From positions 1,118,501-1,182,500 of the forward strand of contig NZ_CP061035.1 in assembly GCF_016743815.1 (NCBI RefSeq): a stretch of DNA of 64,000 nt, in the 5' to 3' direction. Source of the DNA: Sphingomonas aliaeris (lineage in GTDB: Bacteria; Pseudomonadota; Alphaproteobacteria; Sphingomonadales; Sphingomonadaceae). This document shows positions 41,527-50,603 of this stretch, piece after piece. Position 1 is the stretch's first letter; the number at the start of each line of letters is the position of its first letter. A program made the position numbers and the translations under genes. Below the pieces are notes generated by a model. The model ran no database searches. It was not told where the DNA came from and saw only the letters and a list, made by a program, of their open reading frames with translations.

Positions 41527-42441
41527 ATGATGGAAGACCCAAAACTGAACGATACCGACCGCGCGCTCGGCTTCACCATTCCCGCCCGCCACGCGCGGGG
41601 CCGAATCGTGAGGCTGGGGCCCACGCTCGATACGATCCTGGCCGCGCACGCCTATCCGCCGCCGATCGAGGCGTTGCTTGCGGAGGCGCTGACGCTCGCC
41701 GCGTTGATCGGGTCGACGCTCAAGGATGCGGGCGGGCAACTGACGCTTCAGGCGCAGACGGATAACGGCATCGTCAAGCTGCTGGTGTGCGACTATAAGG
41801 GCGGCGAACTGCGCGGTTACGTGCAGTATGACGCCGATCGCCTCGCCGCAGGCCCCGAGGATCCGAGCCTGTTCGCTTTGTTCGGCGCGGGATATCTCGC
41901 GATCACGTTCGATCAGGCCGCGACGAAGGAACGCTATCAGGGCATCGTCCCGCTGGATGGCGATACGTTGGCGGATGCCGCGCAAAGCTATTTCGTGCAG
42001 TCTGAGCAGATCCCGACCTTGCTGAAGCTGGGCATCCAACGTCAGCCAGACGGTCGGCATGTCGCCGGTGGCCTGTTCCTCCAGCATCTGCCGGAGGGGG
42101 AGGACGGGCGCGAACGGCTGCACGTGCGGCTGGATCATCCTGAATGGGAGCATGTCGCGATCCTCGGGCAGACGATGGGTGCTGACGAACTCGCCGATCC
42201 GGTCCTCACGCTCGAGACGCTCGTCTGGCGCCTGTTCAACGAGGAGGATGAGGTTCGGCTGCTGGCGCAGGTCGGCATGTCGCGTGGCTGCCGTTGCTCG
42301 CCCGAATACATCGCGCAGGTGCTGGGCCAGTTTCCGCCCGAGGAACAGCGCGAGATGGCGGACGAAAACGGGATGATCGTGGTCGATTGCCAGTTCTGCG
42401 CCAGCAAGTTTCCCGTCCCGGTCGCCGACGTCGTTTCGTAA
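41527..42441 (+). CDS. hslO: Hsp33 redox-regulated chaperone
   Basis: 304 residues. The C-terminal zinc-redox switch is intact: GCRCSPEY and DCQFC. The N-terminal domain is typical (ALLAEALTLAALIGSTLK, GQLTLQAQTDNGIVKLLVCDYK). It is inactive when reduced and binds unfolding proteins when oxidised. ATG 41527 is chosen; the next codon is also ATG. Confidence 0.95.
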   Translation: MMEDPKLNDTDRALGFTIPARHARGRIVRLGPTLDTILAAHAYPPPIEALLAEALTLAALIGSTLKDAGGQLTLQAQTDNGIVKLLVCDYKGGELRGYVQYDADRLAAGPEDPSLFALFGAGYLAITFDQAATKERYQGIVPLDGDTLADAAQSYFVQSEQIPTLLKLGIQRQPDGRHVAGGLFLQHLPEGEDGRERLHVRLDHPEWEHVAILGQTMGADELADPVLTLETLVWRLFNEEDEVRLLAQVGMSRGCRCSPEYIAQVLGQFPPEEQREMADENGMIVVDCQFCASKFPVPVADVVS

Positions 42442-42544
42442 CCGTTATTGTCGATCGAGGTTGGCGTTCCCAAATAGTGTCCGGTCGGTGCCTGACGACG
42501 CGCGCGATCGGACGCGCCGTCGGTGGCATCCGGGGGCGGGGGCG

Positions 42545-42943
42545 ATGCAATTGCGTATTCTGTTATCGGGGCTGGTGTCCGCAATCGCCGTGTGCGCCGT
42601 CGCGGCGCCGGCACAGGCACCCTCGCTCGTCGCACTGAACCGGATCGAGCCCGGCCAATGGGCGCTGCGAGAGATTGGCGGGACGGACAAGACGCTGCTG
42701 TGCGTCGCCGACCCGCGCGCGTTGATCCACCTCCGCCACCCCGGCGCGCAATGCTCGCGCTTCGTGGTCGAGGATAAACCCCGATTGGCGACGGTGCATT
42801 ACACTTGCCCGGGTGCGGGCCACGGTCGCACCGACATTTCGGTCGAAGGCCCCCGGCTGATCAGGCTGCGCACGCAGGGTATCGCGGACGGGGCTCCATT
42901 CGACGCGGAATATGAGGGGCGTCGCATCGGAACGTGCAACTGA
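42545..42943 (+). CDS. Exported DUF3617-like protein
   Basis: 132 residues with a signal peptide (MQLRILLSGLVSAIAVCAVAAPAQA). The mature part has IEPGQWALREIGG, a CV...CSR...YTC...GTC cysteine set (four Cys) and DISVEGPRLIRLRTQG, matching the small periplasmic DUF3617 family common in sphingomonads. Function unknown. Confidence 0.75.
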   Translation: MQLRILLSGLVSAIAVCAVAAPAQAPSLVALNRIEPGQWALREIGGTDKTLLCVADPRALIHLRHPGAQCSRFVVEDKPRLATVHYTCPGAGHGRTDISVEGPRLIRLRTQGIADGAPFDAEYEGRRIGTCN

Positions 42944-42952
42944 GCGCTTCTG

Positions 42953-42967
42953 TTAATCCTTTGTTTA
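42953..42967 (+). promoter_or_regulatory. CtrA-like box
   Basis: TTAA-N7-TTTA, one base from the consensus TTAA-N7-TTAA. It lies just before a candidate small RNA. CtrA itself is not in the window. Confidence 0.35.
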
Positions 42968-42989
42968 GGACCTTTGGCTACACAGGTCC

Positions 42990-43072
42990 GGTGTCGTCAT
43001 GGGCACGGATTTCTCCCTTATCACGGCTGAACAAGCCACTCCTGGGTCGCCTTATGGGCGGCCCGTTTTTTT
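42990..43072 (+). ncRNA. Candidate structured small RNA ending in a terminator
   Basis: A hairpin GGACCT-N10-AGGTCC (42968-42989) is followed by a segment that ends in a strong terminator: GGGTCGCC pairs with GGCGGCCC (43044-43064, one G-U) then seven T. GGCACGGA at 43002-43009 can also pair with TCCGTGCC at 43074-43081, enclosing the terminator, so alternative folds are possible. It lies 68 bases before queC. It could be a free RNA or a queC leader. Start site is a guess. Confidence 0.4.
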
Positions 43073-43139
43073 GTCCGTGCCACGCCTGTGCCTTGGCGGG
43101 GTTGCGATCCGCGCGGCATCGGCCTAGCGCGCGTGCATC

Positions 43140-43835
43140 ATGACATCTCCTGCACCCCTTGCGGTCGTCCTCGTCTCGGGCGGCCTGGATTCGATGGTTT
43201 CCGCCGCCCGCGCCAGGGAGGACGGATTCCGCGTCCTCGCCTTGTCGATCGATTATAATCAGCGCCATCAGGTCGAACTGGCCGCCGCACGCCGCATCGC
43301 GACGATGCTCGGCGCCGAACGTCACATCGTCCTGCCGCTCGATCTGTCGGCCTTCGGCGGCTCCGCGCTGACCGCCGATATCGACGTGCCCAAGGACGGC
43401 ATCGGCACCGAAGATGGTGGCGGCATACCCGTCACCTACGTCCCCGCACGCAATACGATCTTCCTCAGCCTCGCGCTCGGCTGGGGCGAGGCGATGGGCG
43501 CGCGCGACCTGTATATCGGGGTGAATGCGCTCGATTATTCGGGCTATCCCGATTGCCGCCCGGAATTCATCGCGGAATTCGAAAAGCTCGCCGAACTGGC
43601 GACCAAGGCGGGCGTCGAAGGCCATCCGTTCAAGATCCACGCGCCGCTGCAGGATATGACCAAGGCCGATATCGTGCGCGAAGCGGCGCGGCTCGGGCTG
43701 GATGCCGGGGTCAGCTGGTCGTGCTACGATCCGGCGCCGGGATCGGTCCATTGCGGGCAGTGCGACAGTTGCCGGTTGCGGTCCAAGGGGTTCGAGGATG
43801 CGGGCCTGCCCGATCCGACGGTCTACGCCGCCTGA
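43140..43835 (+). CDS. queC: 7-cyano-7-deazaguanine synthase
   Basis: 231 residues; makes preQ0 for queuosine. ATP-pyrophosphatase loop VLVSGGLDSMVSAARA at the N-terminus; the C-terminal zinc site CYDPAPGSVHCGQCDSC is complete. queE follows two bases after the stop. Confidence 0.96.
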   Translation: MTSPAPLAVVLVSGGLDSMVSAARAREDGFRVLALSIDYNQRHQVELAAARRIATMLGAERHIVLPLDLSAFGGSALTADIDVPKDGIGTEDGGGIPVTYVPARNTIFLSLALGWGEAMGARDLYIGVNALDYSGYPDCRPEFIAEFEKLAELATKAGVEGHPFKIHAPLQDMTKADIVREAARLGLDAGVSWSCYDPAPGSVHCGQCDSCRLRSKGFEDAGLPDPTVYAA

Positions 43836-43837
43836 CG

Positions 43838-44470
43838 ATGAGCTATGCGGTCAAGGAAATGTTCCTCACCTTGCAGGGGGAAGGCGTCAATGCCGGGCGC
43901 CGCGCGGTGTTCGTGCGCTTCGCCGGCTGCAACCTGTGGTCGGGCCGCGAACAGGATCGGGCGACCGCCATTTGCCGTTTCTGCGACACGGATTTCGTCG
44001 GCACGGGCGGGCTGGGCGGCGGCAAGTTCGCCGATGCGGTCGCTTTGGCGGATGAAGCGGCGGTATATTGGGGCGAGGGGGCCGACAACCGTTTCGTCGT
44101 CCTGACCGGCGGCGAGCCGATGCTGCAGGTGGACGATGCGATCGTCGATGCGCTGCACGATCGCGGCTTCGAGATCGCGATCGAAAGCAACGGCACCCTG
44201 CCGGTCCATCCCGGCATCGACTGGGTGTGCATCAGCCCGAAGGCCGGCAGCGAAGTGGTGCAGCGCTCGGGTCACGAACTCAAGCTGGTCTGGCCCCAAC
44301 CCGGCAGCGATATCGACGCGATGGAGCAGTGGGACTTCGCGAACTTCCTGCTCCAGCCGATGGACGATGCGCGTGCCGAGGCCAACCATGAAGCCGCGAT
44401 CGATGTCGTGATGGCGCGGCCCAAATGGCGCCTGACGATCCAGACGCACAAGCTGCTCGGCCTGCGCTAA
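43838..44470 (+). CDS. queE: 7-carboxy-7-deazaguanine synthase (radical SAM)
   Basis: 210 residues. The radical-SAM cluster is the QueE form, with an inserted loop: CNLWSGREQDRATAICRFC (C-x14-C-x2-C). FLTLQGEGVNAGRRAVFVRF and LTGGEPMLQVDD are typical. It makes the substrate of QueC, its neighbour. queD is not in view. Confidence 0.95.
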   Translation: MSYAVKEMFLTLQGEGVNAGRRAVFVRFAGCNLWSGREQDRATAICRFCDTDFVGTGGLGGGKFADAVALADEAAVYWGEGADNRFVVLTGGEPMLQVDDAIVDALHDRGFEIAIESNGTLPVHPGIDWVCISPKAGSEVVQRSGHELKLVWPQPGSDIDAMEQWDFANFLLQPMDDARAEANHEAAIDVVMARPKWRLTIQTHKLLGLR

Positions 44471-44527
44471 CCTAAAGTCGATCGGTTGAGGGGGCGGGTC
44501 AGCGGCCCCCCCCGATATCAAGCCCGT

Positions 44528-45202
44528 TCAGCCCGCAACCCATTGCACGGGGCCGCAGGCCTTGACGTTCCACTCGTCCTTCTTCCAGCATTTCTTGTCC
44601 ATGCGCGGAAGCAGTACGGTACGATCGAAACCGATGCCGCGCGGGAAACGCTGTTCGCCCCACGGCACCAGCGAGTTGCGCAATTCGCGCATCCGCTGCT
44701 TGGCGAGCAGGTGAAGCGAGCCGCGCGGCATGAAGATCGCGTCGCGCCCGATGCTGGATGCGACCTGGCAGAAGCCGAACTGCGCCGCCGTCGTCGAGAA
44801 ACCGCCATAGATGCGCGTGCCGAACTGATCGAGCGCGTTCTGCGCGGCGCGGGGCGCCTTGTTCTTGCGCGCGAAATACTTCGTCAGCGTTGCATAGGTC
44901 GTCTTCAGTTCGCCCGCATGATCCAGCATCATCGCATTATATTGCGGTACGGTCAGCAGCGTCGGCTCGAACTGGCATTGCAAAGCCGCGATGTTCAGCG
45001 CCGCGCGCAGGTTCCAGACGAGGCCGGCGGTCAGCTCCGCCTCGGTCGCATCGGGCAGGTCCAGCCCGATGCCCGGTTCGTCGCCGCGCACGGGTGCGCC
45101 GCTGAAGTCATGGGATTTCATGAAAAATTGGGCCGATGCCGGGCTAGCGGCAAGCGTCGCCGCGGCGATCGAAAATGCCAAAACGGAACGCAACACTGTC
45201 AT
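44528..45202 (-). CDS. Exported protein of unknown function
   Basis: 224 residues with a signal peptide (residues 1-24, ending ASPASAQ). The mature part has FMKSHDFSGAPVRGDEPGIG, NIAALQCQFEPTLLTVPQYN and a C-terminal CWKKDEWNVKACGP; four cysteines could form two disulfides. I recognise it as a conserved type of sphingomonad periplasmic protein but cannot name a role. Confidence 0.75.
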   Translation of the reverse strand: MTVLRSVLAFSIAAATLAASPASAQFFMKSHDFSGAPVRGDEPGIGLDLPDATEAELTAGLVWNLRAALNIAALQCQFEPTLLTVPQYNAMMLDHAGELKTTYATLTKYFARKNKAPRAAQNALDQFGTRIYGGFSTTAAQFGFCQVASSIGRDAIFMPRGSLHLLAKQRMRELRNSLVPWGEQRFPRGIGFDRTVLLPRMDKKCWKKDEWNVKACGPVQWVAG

Positions 45203-45411
45203 CTCGAAACACCCTCACCAAATCGCAACCGCGCCGCCCGATTAGGGCCTTTCGCGTATCTACCCAACCATTTTATGGTTTCTCAACAGTAATACGACGA
45301 ACCGCCGCCGCCCGCCCGATCCACGGCGGATTCGCCCGGAACTACGGAATCGAAAGGGGCCGCCCGGTCGCCCGGACGGCCCCATCGATATATCAGTCCC
45401 GAACGGGCTGA

Positions 45412-45687
45412 TTACATCGTGGTGTTCGACATCGTGTTCGACATCGAGTTCGACATCATGGTGTCGTTCGACATCATCGTGTCGTTGGTCATCGCCGCAC
45501 CGTTGTCCATGGCGCCGTCGACGGCGGTCATGTTGTCGGACATCGTGTCCATGCCTTCGGTTGCATTGAGATCGGTGACCATCGTGTTTTCGGTGGCCGT
45601 GTCGGTCTTCGGGCCGCAGGCCGAAACCATCAGTGCTGCGCCGGCGATCATGGAACCGGTGAGGACCTTGGAGATGAGTGCACGCAT
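45412..45687 (-). CDS. Met/Asn/Thr/Ser-rich small lipoprotein
   Basis: 91 residues. Lipoprotein signal MVSAC (Cys 24), then a low-complexity tail built from Met, Asn, Asp, Thr and Ser: DTMSDNMTAVDGAMDNGAAM, then TNDTMMSNDTMMSNSMSNTM. Such methionine-rich strings could bind copper or silver or act as a flexible surface tether; neither is shown. Two GC hairpins follow its stop. Confidence 0.8.
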   Translation of the reverse strand: MRALISKVLTGSMIAGAALMVSACGPKTDTATENTMVTDLNATEGMDTMSDNMTAVDGAMDNGAAMTNDTMMSNDTMMSNSMSNTMSNTTM

Positions 45688-45780
45688 TTGGAAAGCTCCC
45701 TAGATAACGGATTTGGAAACGCCTGCTGGCTTATTGATACCCAAACCGACTGTAACGTTTAGTCTGATTACGAATCCGCC

Positions 45781-46563
45781 TCAAGCGGAGTTTTGTGCGC
45801 CACAAGAAACTGTTTCAAGAAACGCATCGCGATGAAACGCGAGTGCGGCATCAAAGGTTGCAAAATCAGTTGGTTGGCCAAGCGACGCCGCGCTGGTCAC
45901 GCCGAAGTCCGCTATGCCGCAGGGCACTATGCCCCCGAAATGCGCGAGATCGGGGGACAGGTTGACCGAAAAGCCGTGCATCGTGATCCAGCGTTTGACC
46001 CGCACGCCGATCGCACCGATCTTCGCCTCCTGCCCGCGGTCGATCGTCCAGATGCCGATCCGCCCCGGCGCACGGAACGCCGCGATCCCGATTTCGCCCA
46101 GCGCCGCGATCACCCATCCCTCCAGGCTATGCACGAAATGTCGAACGTCGCGGCCGCGCGCATTCAGGTCGAGCACCAGATACCCGATCCGCTGCCCCGG
46201 GCCATGATAGGTATAGCGCCCACCACGCCCGGCCGAGACGACGGGGAAGCGCGGATCGATCAGCTCGTCCGGCGCGGCGCTCGTCCCCGCAGTGTAGACC
46301 GGCGGATGTTCCAGCATCCACATAAGCTCCCCGGCGTCCCCCGCGGCAACGGCGGCGGCGCGCGCCTCCATCTCGGCCAACGCGGACGCATAGTCCGTCA
46401 ATCCTGGCGATATGCACCATTCGGGGGCGGGGCGGGGCGTCAAGCGCGGGGTCCGGATGTGTGGGGCATATACAAACCCGCATGTGCGCATGCGCGGCCG
46501 GGGACGCAAGTCGCGGCCGCCCCGCCGGCCCCGCCCCGAACCACTGGCAAGCGCATTCGTCAT
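45781..46563 (-). CDS. lipB: Octanoyltransferase
   Basis: Up to 260 residues; transfers octanoyl groups from ACP to lipoyl domains. It has [32 protein letters not shown] and the catalytic-site [19 protein letters not shown] with C in GIVPCGI. The first 45 residues are basic and unlike LipB, so the true start is probably internal (ATG 46491 or later); no good ribosome-binding site decides. Confidence 0.9.
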   Translation of the reverse strand: MTNALASGSGRGRRGGRDLRPRPRMRTCGFVYAPHIRTPRLTPRPAPEWCISPGLTDYASALAEMEARAAAVAAGDAGELMWMLEHPPVYTAGTSAAPDELIDPRFPVVSAGRGGRYTYHGPGQRIGYLVLDLNARGRDVRHFVHSLEGWVIAALGEIGIAAFRAPGRIGIWTIDRGQEAKIGAIGVRVKRWITMHGFSVNLSPDLAHFGGIVPCGIADFGVTSAASLGQPTDFATFDAALAFHRDAFLETVSCGAQNSA

Positions 46564-46631
46564 GGTCTAACGCGCCTTATGGCCTGAAGTAGGCCTTGCG
46601 GTGGCGTCTCGACGCGCTGGGCCGAGGTGAA

Positions 46632-47501
46632 ATGGGGAAGTTCGTGAAGATCAGTATCAGCATGGGCAATGTCTGGGACCGCACGACGGAATTTCTCGGC
46701 GATCACCTGTCCACGATCGTGCCCGTCGCGCTGCTGGCGATCGTCCTTCCCTCCGCTTTGTCCACGCTGATCGAGCCTGTGGCGCGGGCCGGCGCGTCGG
46801 CTGCGGTGATGGTCAATCTCGCCGCGCTGATCCTCGGCATCGTCGGTATCTGGGGGCAGTTATTCGTCGTCGCGCTCGCTTTGCAGCCGGGCGCGGGCCG
46901 CGGCGCGGCGATGCGGGTCGCCGGCTCCCGCTTGCTGCCACTGATCGGCATCATCGTCATTCTGATGCTCGCCGTCTTCGCGCTGATGCTGCCGGTGCCG
47001 ATCGCCCTGATCGCCACCGGATTCGATATGCGCGCCGCGATGATCAACCCGCAGCCCACGGTGTCCCCGTCCGCGGGATGGTTCATCACGGTCTATCTCA
47101 TCGTTCTTATACCGCTGATGATCTTCGTCACCGCGCGATTGCTGCTGCTGACCTCCGTCATCGTCGCGGAACGGCGCGGAATTGGTGTGATCCGCCGGTC
47201 GTTCGCGCTCACGCGTGGAATGGTGTGGAAGATCATCGGCGTGACGATCCTGTACGGAATCGTCGTGCTCGTCGCGATGATGGCCGCGCGGACGGTGTTC
47301 GGATCGGTGTTGCGGATCGTGCTGGGCGGGGAGGGGCTGATCACGCCCGCCACCGTGCTCACGGCTGTCGTGCTGGCGATCGTGCAGGCGATCTTCGTCG
47401 TACTGGCGTCCGCTTTCTGCGCGCAACTGTATCTTGCGGTACGCGACGCACGCGATCCGGCTGAAAGCGCGCTGCATCAGCCGGCCGCCGAATCGGCATG
47501 A
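46632..47501 (+). CDS. Membrane protein, GPDP membrane-domain-like
   Basis: 289 residues with six or more helices and the sequence LLTSVIVAERRGIGVIRRSFALTRG, which recurs in glycerophosphoryl diester phosphodiesterase membrane-domain proteins. GAGG six bases before ATG 46632. It overlaps a paralogous gene (ATGA) and may form a heteromer with it. Confidence 0.78.
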   Translation: MGKFVKISISMGNVWDRTTEFLGDHLSTIVPVALLAIVLPSALSTLIEPVARAGASAAVMVNLAALILGIVGIWGQLFVVALALQPGAGRGAAMRVAGSRLLPLIGIIVILMLAVFALMLPVPIALIATGFDMRAAMINPQPTVSPSAGWFITVYLIVLIPLMIFVTARLLLLTSVIVAERRGIGVIRRSFALTRGMVWKIIGVTILYGIVVLVAMMAARTVFGSVLRIVLGGEGLITPATVLTAVVLAIVQAIFVVLASAFCAQLYLAVRDARDPAESALHQPAAESA

Positions 47502-48261
47502 AACTCAACGTCATCAGAGTTCTGAACGATGCCTGGGCGCTGTTTCGCGGTGATGCCGATCTGCTGATCCGCATCGCGTCCGTCTTCATGTTCATTCCGC
47601 AGCTCGCTTTGCTGCTGATCGTCCCGCCGATGCCCTCGATCGTGCTGACGGCGGACATGACCGAGACGGAGCAGCGCGCGCTGGCGCAGGTGCTGGCGGA
47701 CTGGATCGCGGCGAACGGCGGCTGGCATCTCGCCGCGACGATATTGGTGCAGTTCGGTACGCTGGCCCTGCTCGCGCTGTATTTGCGGCGCGACCGGCCG
47801 GACGTCAGGACGGCGATGGCCGGCGCAGTCGCCCGTTTCCCCGCTTCCTGCTCGCAATGATCATCGTCGGCCTGCCGCTCGGCGTCGGGTTGTTCGCTAC
47901 CTTGCTGTTGATCCCCGCTCTGTATCTCGTCGGGCGGCTGATGTTGACCGCGCCGATCCTTGCCGAAGCCTCCACCGGGGCACCCGTCGGCGTGCGTGCG
48001 GCGATCGCGCGCAGCTGGCAATTGACCAAGGGCAACGGCCTTGCCGTCACAGCGCTGGCGTCGATCAGCGTGCTGGGCGGCGTCCTGCTGGGTGCGCCCT
48101 TCATCATGATCGACAGGGCTCTGCGCGCCACCGCACCCAATCCGGTCGCGATCACGATGGTCGATATCGGCGCCGCGGCGGCGGTCGCGGCAAGCCTGCT
48201 CGCCGCGATCCTGATCCAGGTCGCGACCTATCGGCGGTTGGGGGTGAAGGACGGGATCTGA
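47498..48261 (+). CDS. Paralogous membrane protein, with a frameshift
   Basis: About 254 residues once corrected; the ATG overlaps the previous stop. Reads MKLNVIRVLNDAWALFRGDA and, in the second frame, LLIPALYLVGRLMLTAPILA and RAAIARSWQLTKGNGL, the same membrane layout as its neighbour. One base is missing in the CCCC at 47839-47842; adding one C restores VARFPRFLLAMIIVGL. Without it the ORF stops at 47860. Confidence 0.75.
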
Positions 48262-48842
48262 GGCGCGGCGTCGGCGGGCAACGCCCCGGTCAGCCGCGGA
48301 TCGGCGAACGTCTCGATCGTGCGCGATATCGCGGTGAATCCCGATGCGCGATAGAAGCCGAGCGCGCCAGGATGGTCCAGCGTACAGGTGTGCACCCATA
48401 CCCGCTCGACCCCCTTGCCCCCCTTTGCCCCCGTGCCCCACGCGAGCATCAGCGCCTGCGCCATCAGCCAGCGGCCATGACCCTGTCCGGTCAGTTCCGG
48501 TATCAACCCGACATAGGACAATTCACACGCGCCGGCGTTACGGTCGTCGAGTTCCAGCATCCCGACCTCGATCCCTGCCGGGTCGGTGACGGCGAACACG
48601 CGCACTAGCGGATCGTGGATGATCGATACGAGCTTCGCATCGTCCATCACCAGCCGTGAAAACCACAGCCACGGCGCACCGACCCGACGGAACAGCGCGC
48701 GATATTTGTCGGGCGCGGGTGCCTCCCACCGGTTCAGCCGCAACCGCGAATCGGGGATCGGCCGGGCCGGGGGACGCCGGGTCATCTCCAGCGTGGTGAC
48801 GATCGTCGCCACCTGTTCGGGCTCTACGGGAATCAGCGCCAT
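48228..48842 (-). CDS. GNAT acetyltransferase
   Basis: 204 residues. GNAT core: CELSYVGLIPELTGQGHGRWLMAQAL (acetyl-CoA loop Q-x-x-G-x-G as TGQGHG), then HTCTLDHPGALGFYRASGFTAI. ATG 48842 is preferred; the longer ORF includes a family A repeat that translates to LSLSKHPSS-type text. Its 3' end overlaps the previous gene's by 34 bases. Confidence 0.85.
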   Translation of the reverse strand: MALIPVEPEQVATIVTTLEMTRRPPARPIPDSRLRLNRWEAPAPDKYRALFRRVGAPWLWFSRLVMDDAKLVSIIHDPLVRVFAVTDPAGIEVGMLELDDRNAGACELSYVGLIPELTGQGHGRWLMAQALMLAWGTGAKGGKGVERVWVHTCTLDHPGALGFYRASGFTAISRTIETFADPRLTGALPADAAPQIPSFTPNRR

Positions 48843-48887
48843 TTTATCCCTCGGCTCCAACGTGAGACTGCAACCACCCACACTCAA

Positions 48888-48956
48888 CCGTTCGTCCTGA
48901 GCTTGTCGAAGGACGTGAGCTGAGGACGGGTGCTTCGACAGGCTCAGCACGAACGG
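48888..48956. repeat. REP-like inverted repeat, family A (copy 2)
   Basis: CCGTTCGTCCTGAGCTTGTC and, inverted, GCTTCGACAGGCTCAGCACG with AACGG, as at 7276-7346. It lies between hemF and the acetyltransferase gene, both on the minus strand. Confidence 0.85.
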
Positions 48957-48982
48957 GTTGGAGCAAAGTCATTTCGCGTCGA

Positions 48983-49833
48983 TCAATCCCACGTCGCGAC
49001 CGGCGGCAGACTCATCAGAATCGCGTCGATATTGCCGCCCGTCTTCAGCCCGAACAGCGTGCCCCGATCATAGACCAGGTTGAACTCGGCATAACGCCCG
49101 CGCCACGCCCGCATCGCGGCGAGATCGGCTTCGTCGAACGGTTCGTTCATCCGGCGCCGGACGATTCGCGGATAGGCGGCCAGGAACGATCGTCCGACGT
49201 CCTGCGTGAAGACGAAGTTCTGCGCGAAATCGCCCTCCAGATGATCGAAGAAGATCCCGCCGACGCCGCGATGCACCTGGCGGTGGGGGATGTAGAAGTA
49301 ATCGTCGGCCCATTTGCTGAAGCGCGCATAGTCCCCGACCGGATGCGCGTCGCACGCCGCCTTCAGCGTCGCGTGGAAATCGCCGGTATCCTCGTCGCGC
49401 GGCAGCGGCGGGTTCAGGTCCGCGCCGCCCCCGAACCAGCGCTTCGTCGTAACAAGGAAGCGGCAGTTCATGTGCACCGCGGGAACATGCGGATTAGCCA
49501 TGTGCGCGACCAGGCTGATGCCGGTGGCGAAAAAAGCGGGGTTTTCCGCCGCCCCGTGGATCGACTTGGCAAAATCCCCTTCGAACGTGCCACCGACCGT
49601 CGAGACGTTGACGCCGACCTTTTCGAACACCTTGCCCTTCATCACGCCGCGCACGCCGCCCCCCCGGGCTCGCCCGACGGGTCGGTCCGGTCCCACGGAA
49701 TGTAGGTGAAGTCGGCATCGGACCCCGCCTCGCGCTCGATCGCGACGAATTCGGCGCAGATCTGGTCGCGCAGGGATCTGAACCAGGTGCGGGCAATGGT
49801 CTGTTCTTGGTCGAGCAAAAGATTCGCGGTCAT
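48983..49833 (-). CDS. hemF: Oxygen-dependent coproporphyrinogen III oxidase, with a frameshift
   Basis: About 283 residues once corrected; haem synthesis. Starts MTANLLLDQEQTIARTWFRS; the second frame has VFEKVGVNVSTVGG, AVHMNCRFLVTTKRWFGGGA and YNLVYDRGT-like EFNLVYDRGTLFGLKTGG. The plus strand has C7 at 49659-49665 where C8 (or C5) would keep the frame; the family has a GGGG stretch here, so one C is probably missing. Confidence 0.93.
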
Positions 49834-49847
49834 ACCCGCTCCTTATC

Positions 49848-49954
49848 CGTTCGGTTCGAGCGAAGTCGAGAACTCGTGCCGACCCGTCGCTGGGTTCGTT
49901 GTCGCGGAGCCGCCTGCCATATTATGGTGTCTCGACTACGCTCGACACGAACGG
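49848..49954. repeat. Inverted repeat family B (copy 2)
   Basis: CCGTTCGGTTCGAGCGAAGT and, inverted, TCTCGACTACGCTCGACACG, followed by AACGG, with about 55 bases between arms. It separates hemF from trmL. Confidence 0.8.
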
Positions 49955-49972
49955 ACAGAGCGGGGGCTATGA

Positions 49973-50422
49973 TCAGGCGGGCCAGCCACCCGTCTGCCGC
50001 AAAGCCTCAGCCGCCACGATTCCCGCCGAAACGGAAATGTTCAGCGACCGCATTCCCGCACGCATCGGGATCACCACCCGCACGTCCGATCGGGCATGAA
50101 CCTCGTCCGGAACGCCCGCACCTTCGCTGCCCATCAGCAGGATATCGTCTGCGCGGAACTTCGCGTCGTGCAGCCGCACCGCGCCCTTGGTCGTCAGCAG
50201 CACGATCCGCCCCGAAACCTGCGCGACGAACGAGTCCCAGTCGGCATGCCGCACCACGTTCACCGACCCGACATAGTCCATTCCGGAGCGCGCCAACGCC
50301 TTGTCGCTCCACGCAAACCCCATCGGTTCGATCAGGTCGACCCCCAGCCCGAGACAGGCCGCGGTGCGGAGGATGGCGCCGACATTGCCGGCAATATCGG
50401 GCTGGTACAGGGCGATGCGCAT
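49973..50422 (-). CDS. trmL: tRNA (cytidine/uridine-34-2'-O)-methyltransferase
   Basis: 149 residues, a minimal SPOUT methyltransferase. YQPDIAGNVGAILRTAACLG, the knot motifs LLMGSEGAGVPDEV and VVIPMRAGMRSLNISVSAGI are typical of TrmL, which methylates the wobble base of tRNA-Leu isoacceptors. Confidence 0.93.
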   Translation of the reverse strand: MRIALYQPDIAGNVGAILRTAACLGLGVDLIEPMGFAWSDKALARSGMDYVGSVNVVRHADWDSFVAQVSGRIVLLTTKGAVRLHDAKFRADDILLMGSEGAGVPDEVHARSDVRVVIPMRAGMRSLNISVSAGIVAAEALRQTGGWPA

Positions 50423-50603
50423 CTGCGAACCACTCGCACATGCGACATACCTGTAACAACCCGGCTAAAATGCTGTTGGCAAAGCCGCACTCCCGCGTCT
50501 ATCAGCACGCCAGCCTCCGCGGGAACGGAGGATCGGGGACGCGTATCTTTTCGTCGCATATGCGGCTCCGATGAATCGCCGGTTAAGTTGCAAGGGCAAG
50601 TGC

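Noticed and set aside
43000-43125. 42-codon ORF starting ATGGGCACGG before queC
   Set aside because: It runs through the terminator hairpin and T-run, which argues against translation.
42960-43139. preQ1 riboswitch before queC
   Set aside because: The usual C-rich pseudoknot and A-rich tail are missing, so I list it only as an unassigned structured RNA.
48843-48950. N-terminal extension of the acetyltransferase at 48.2 kb
   Set aside because: The extension is a translation of the family A repeat; ATG 48842 fits the family.
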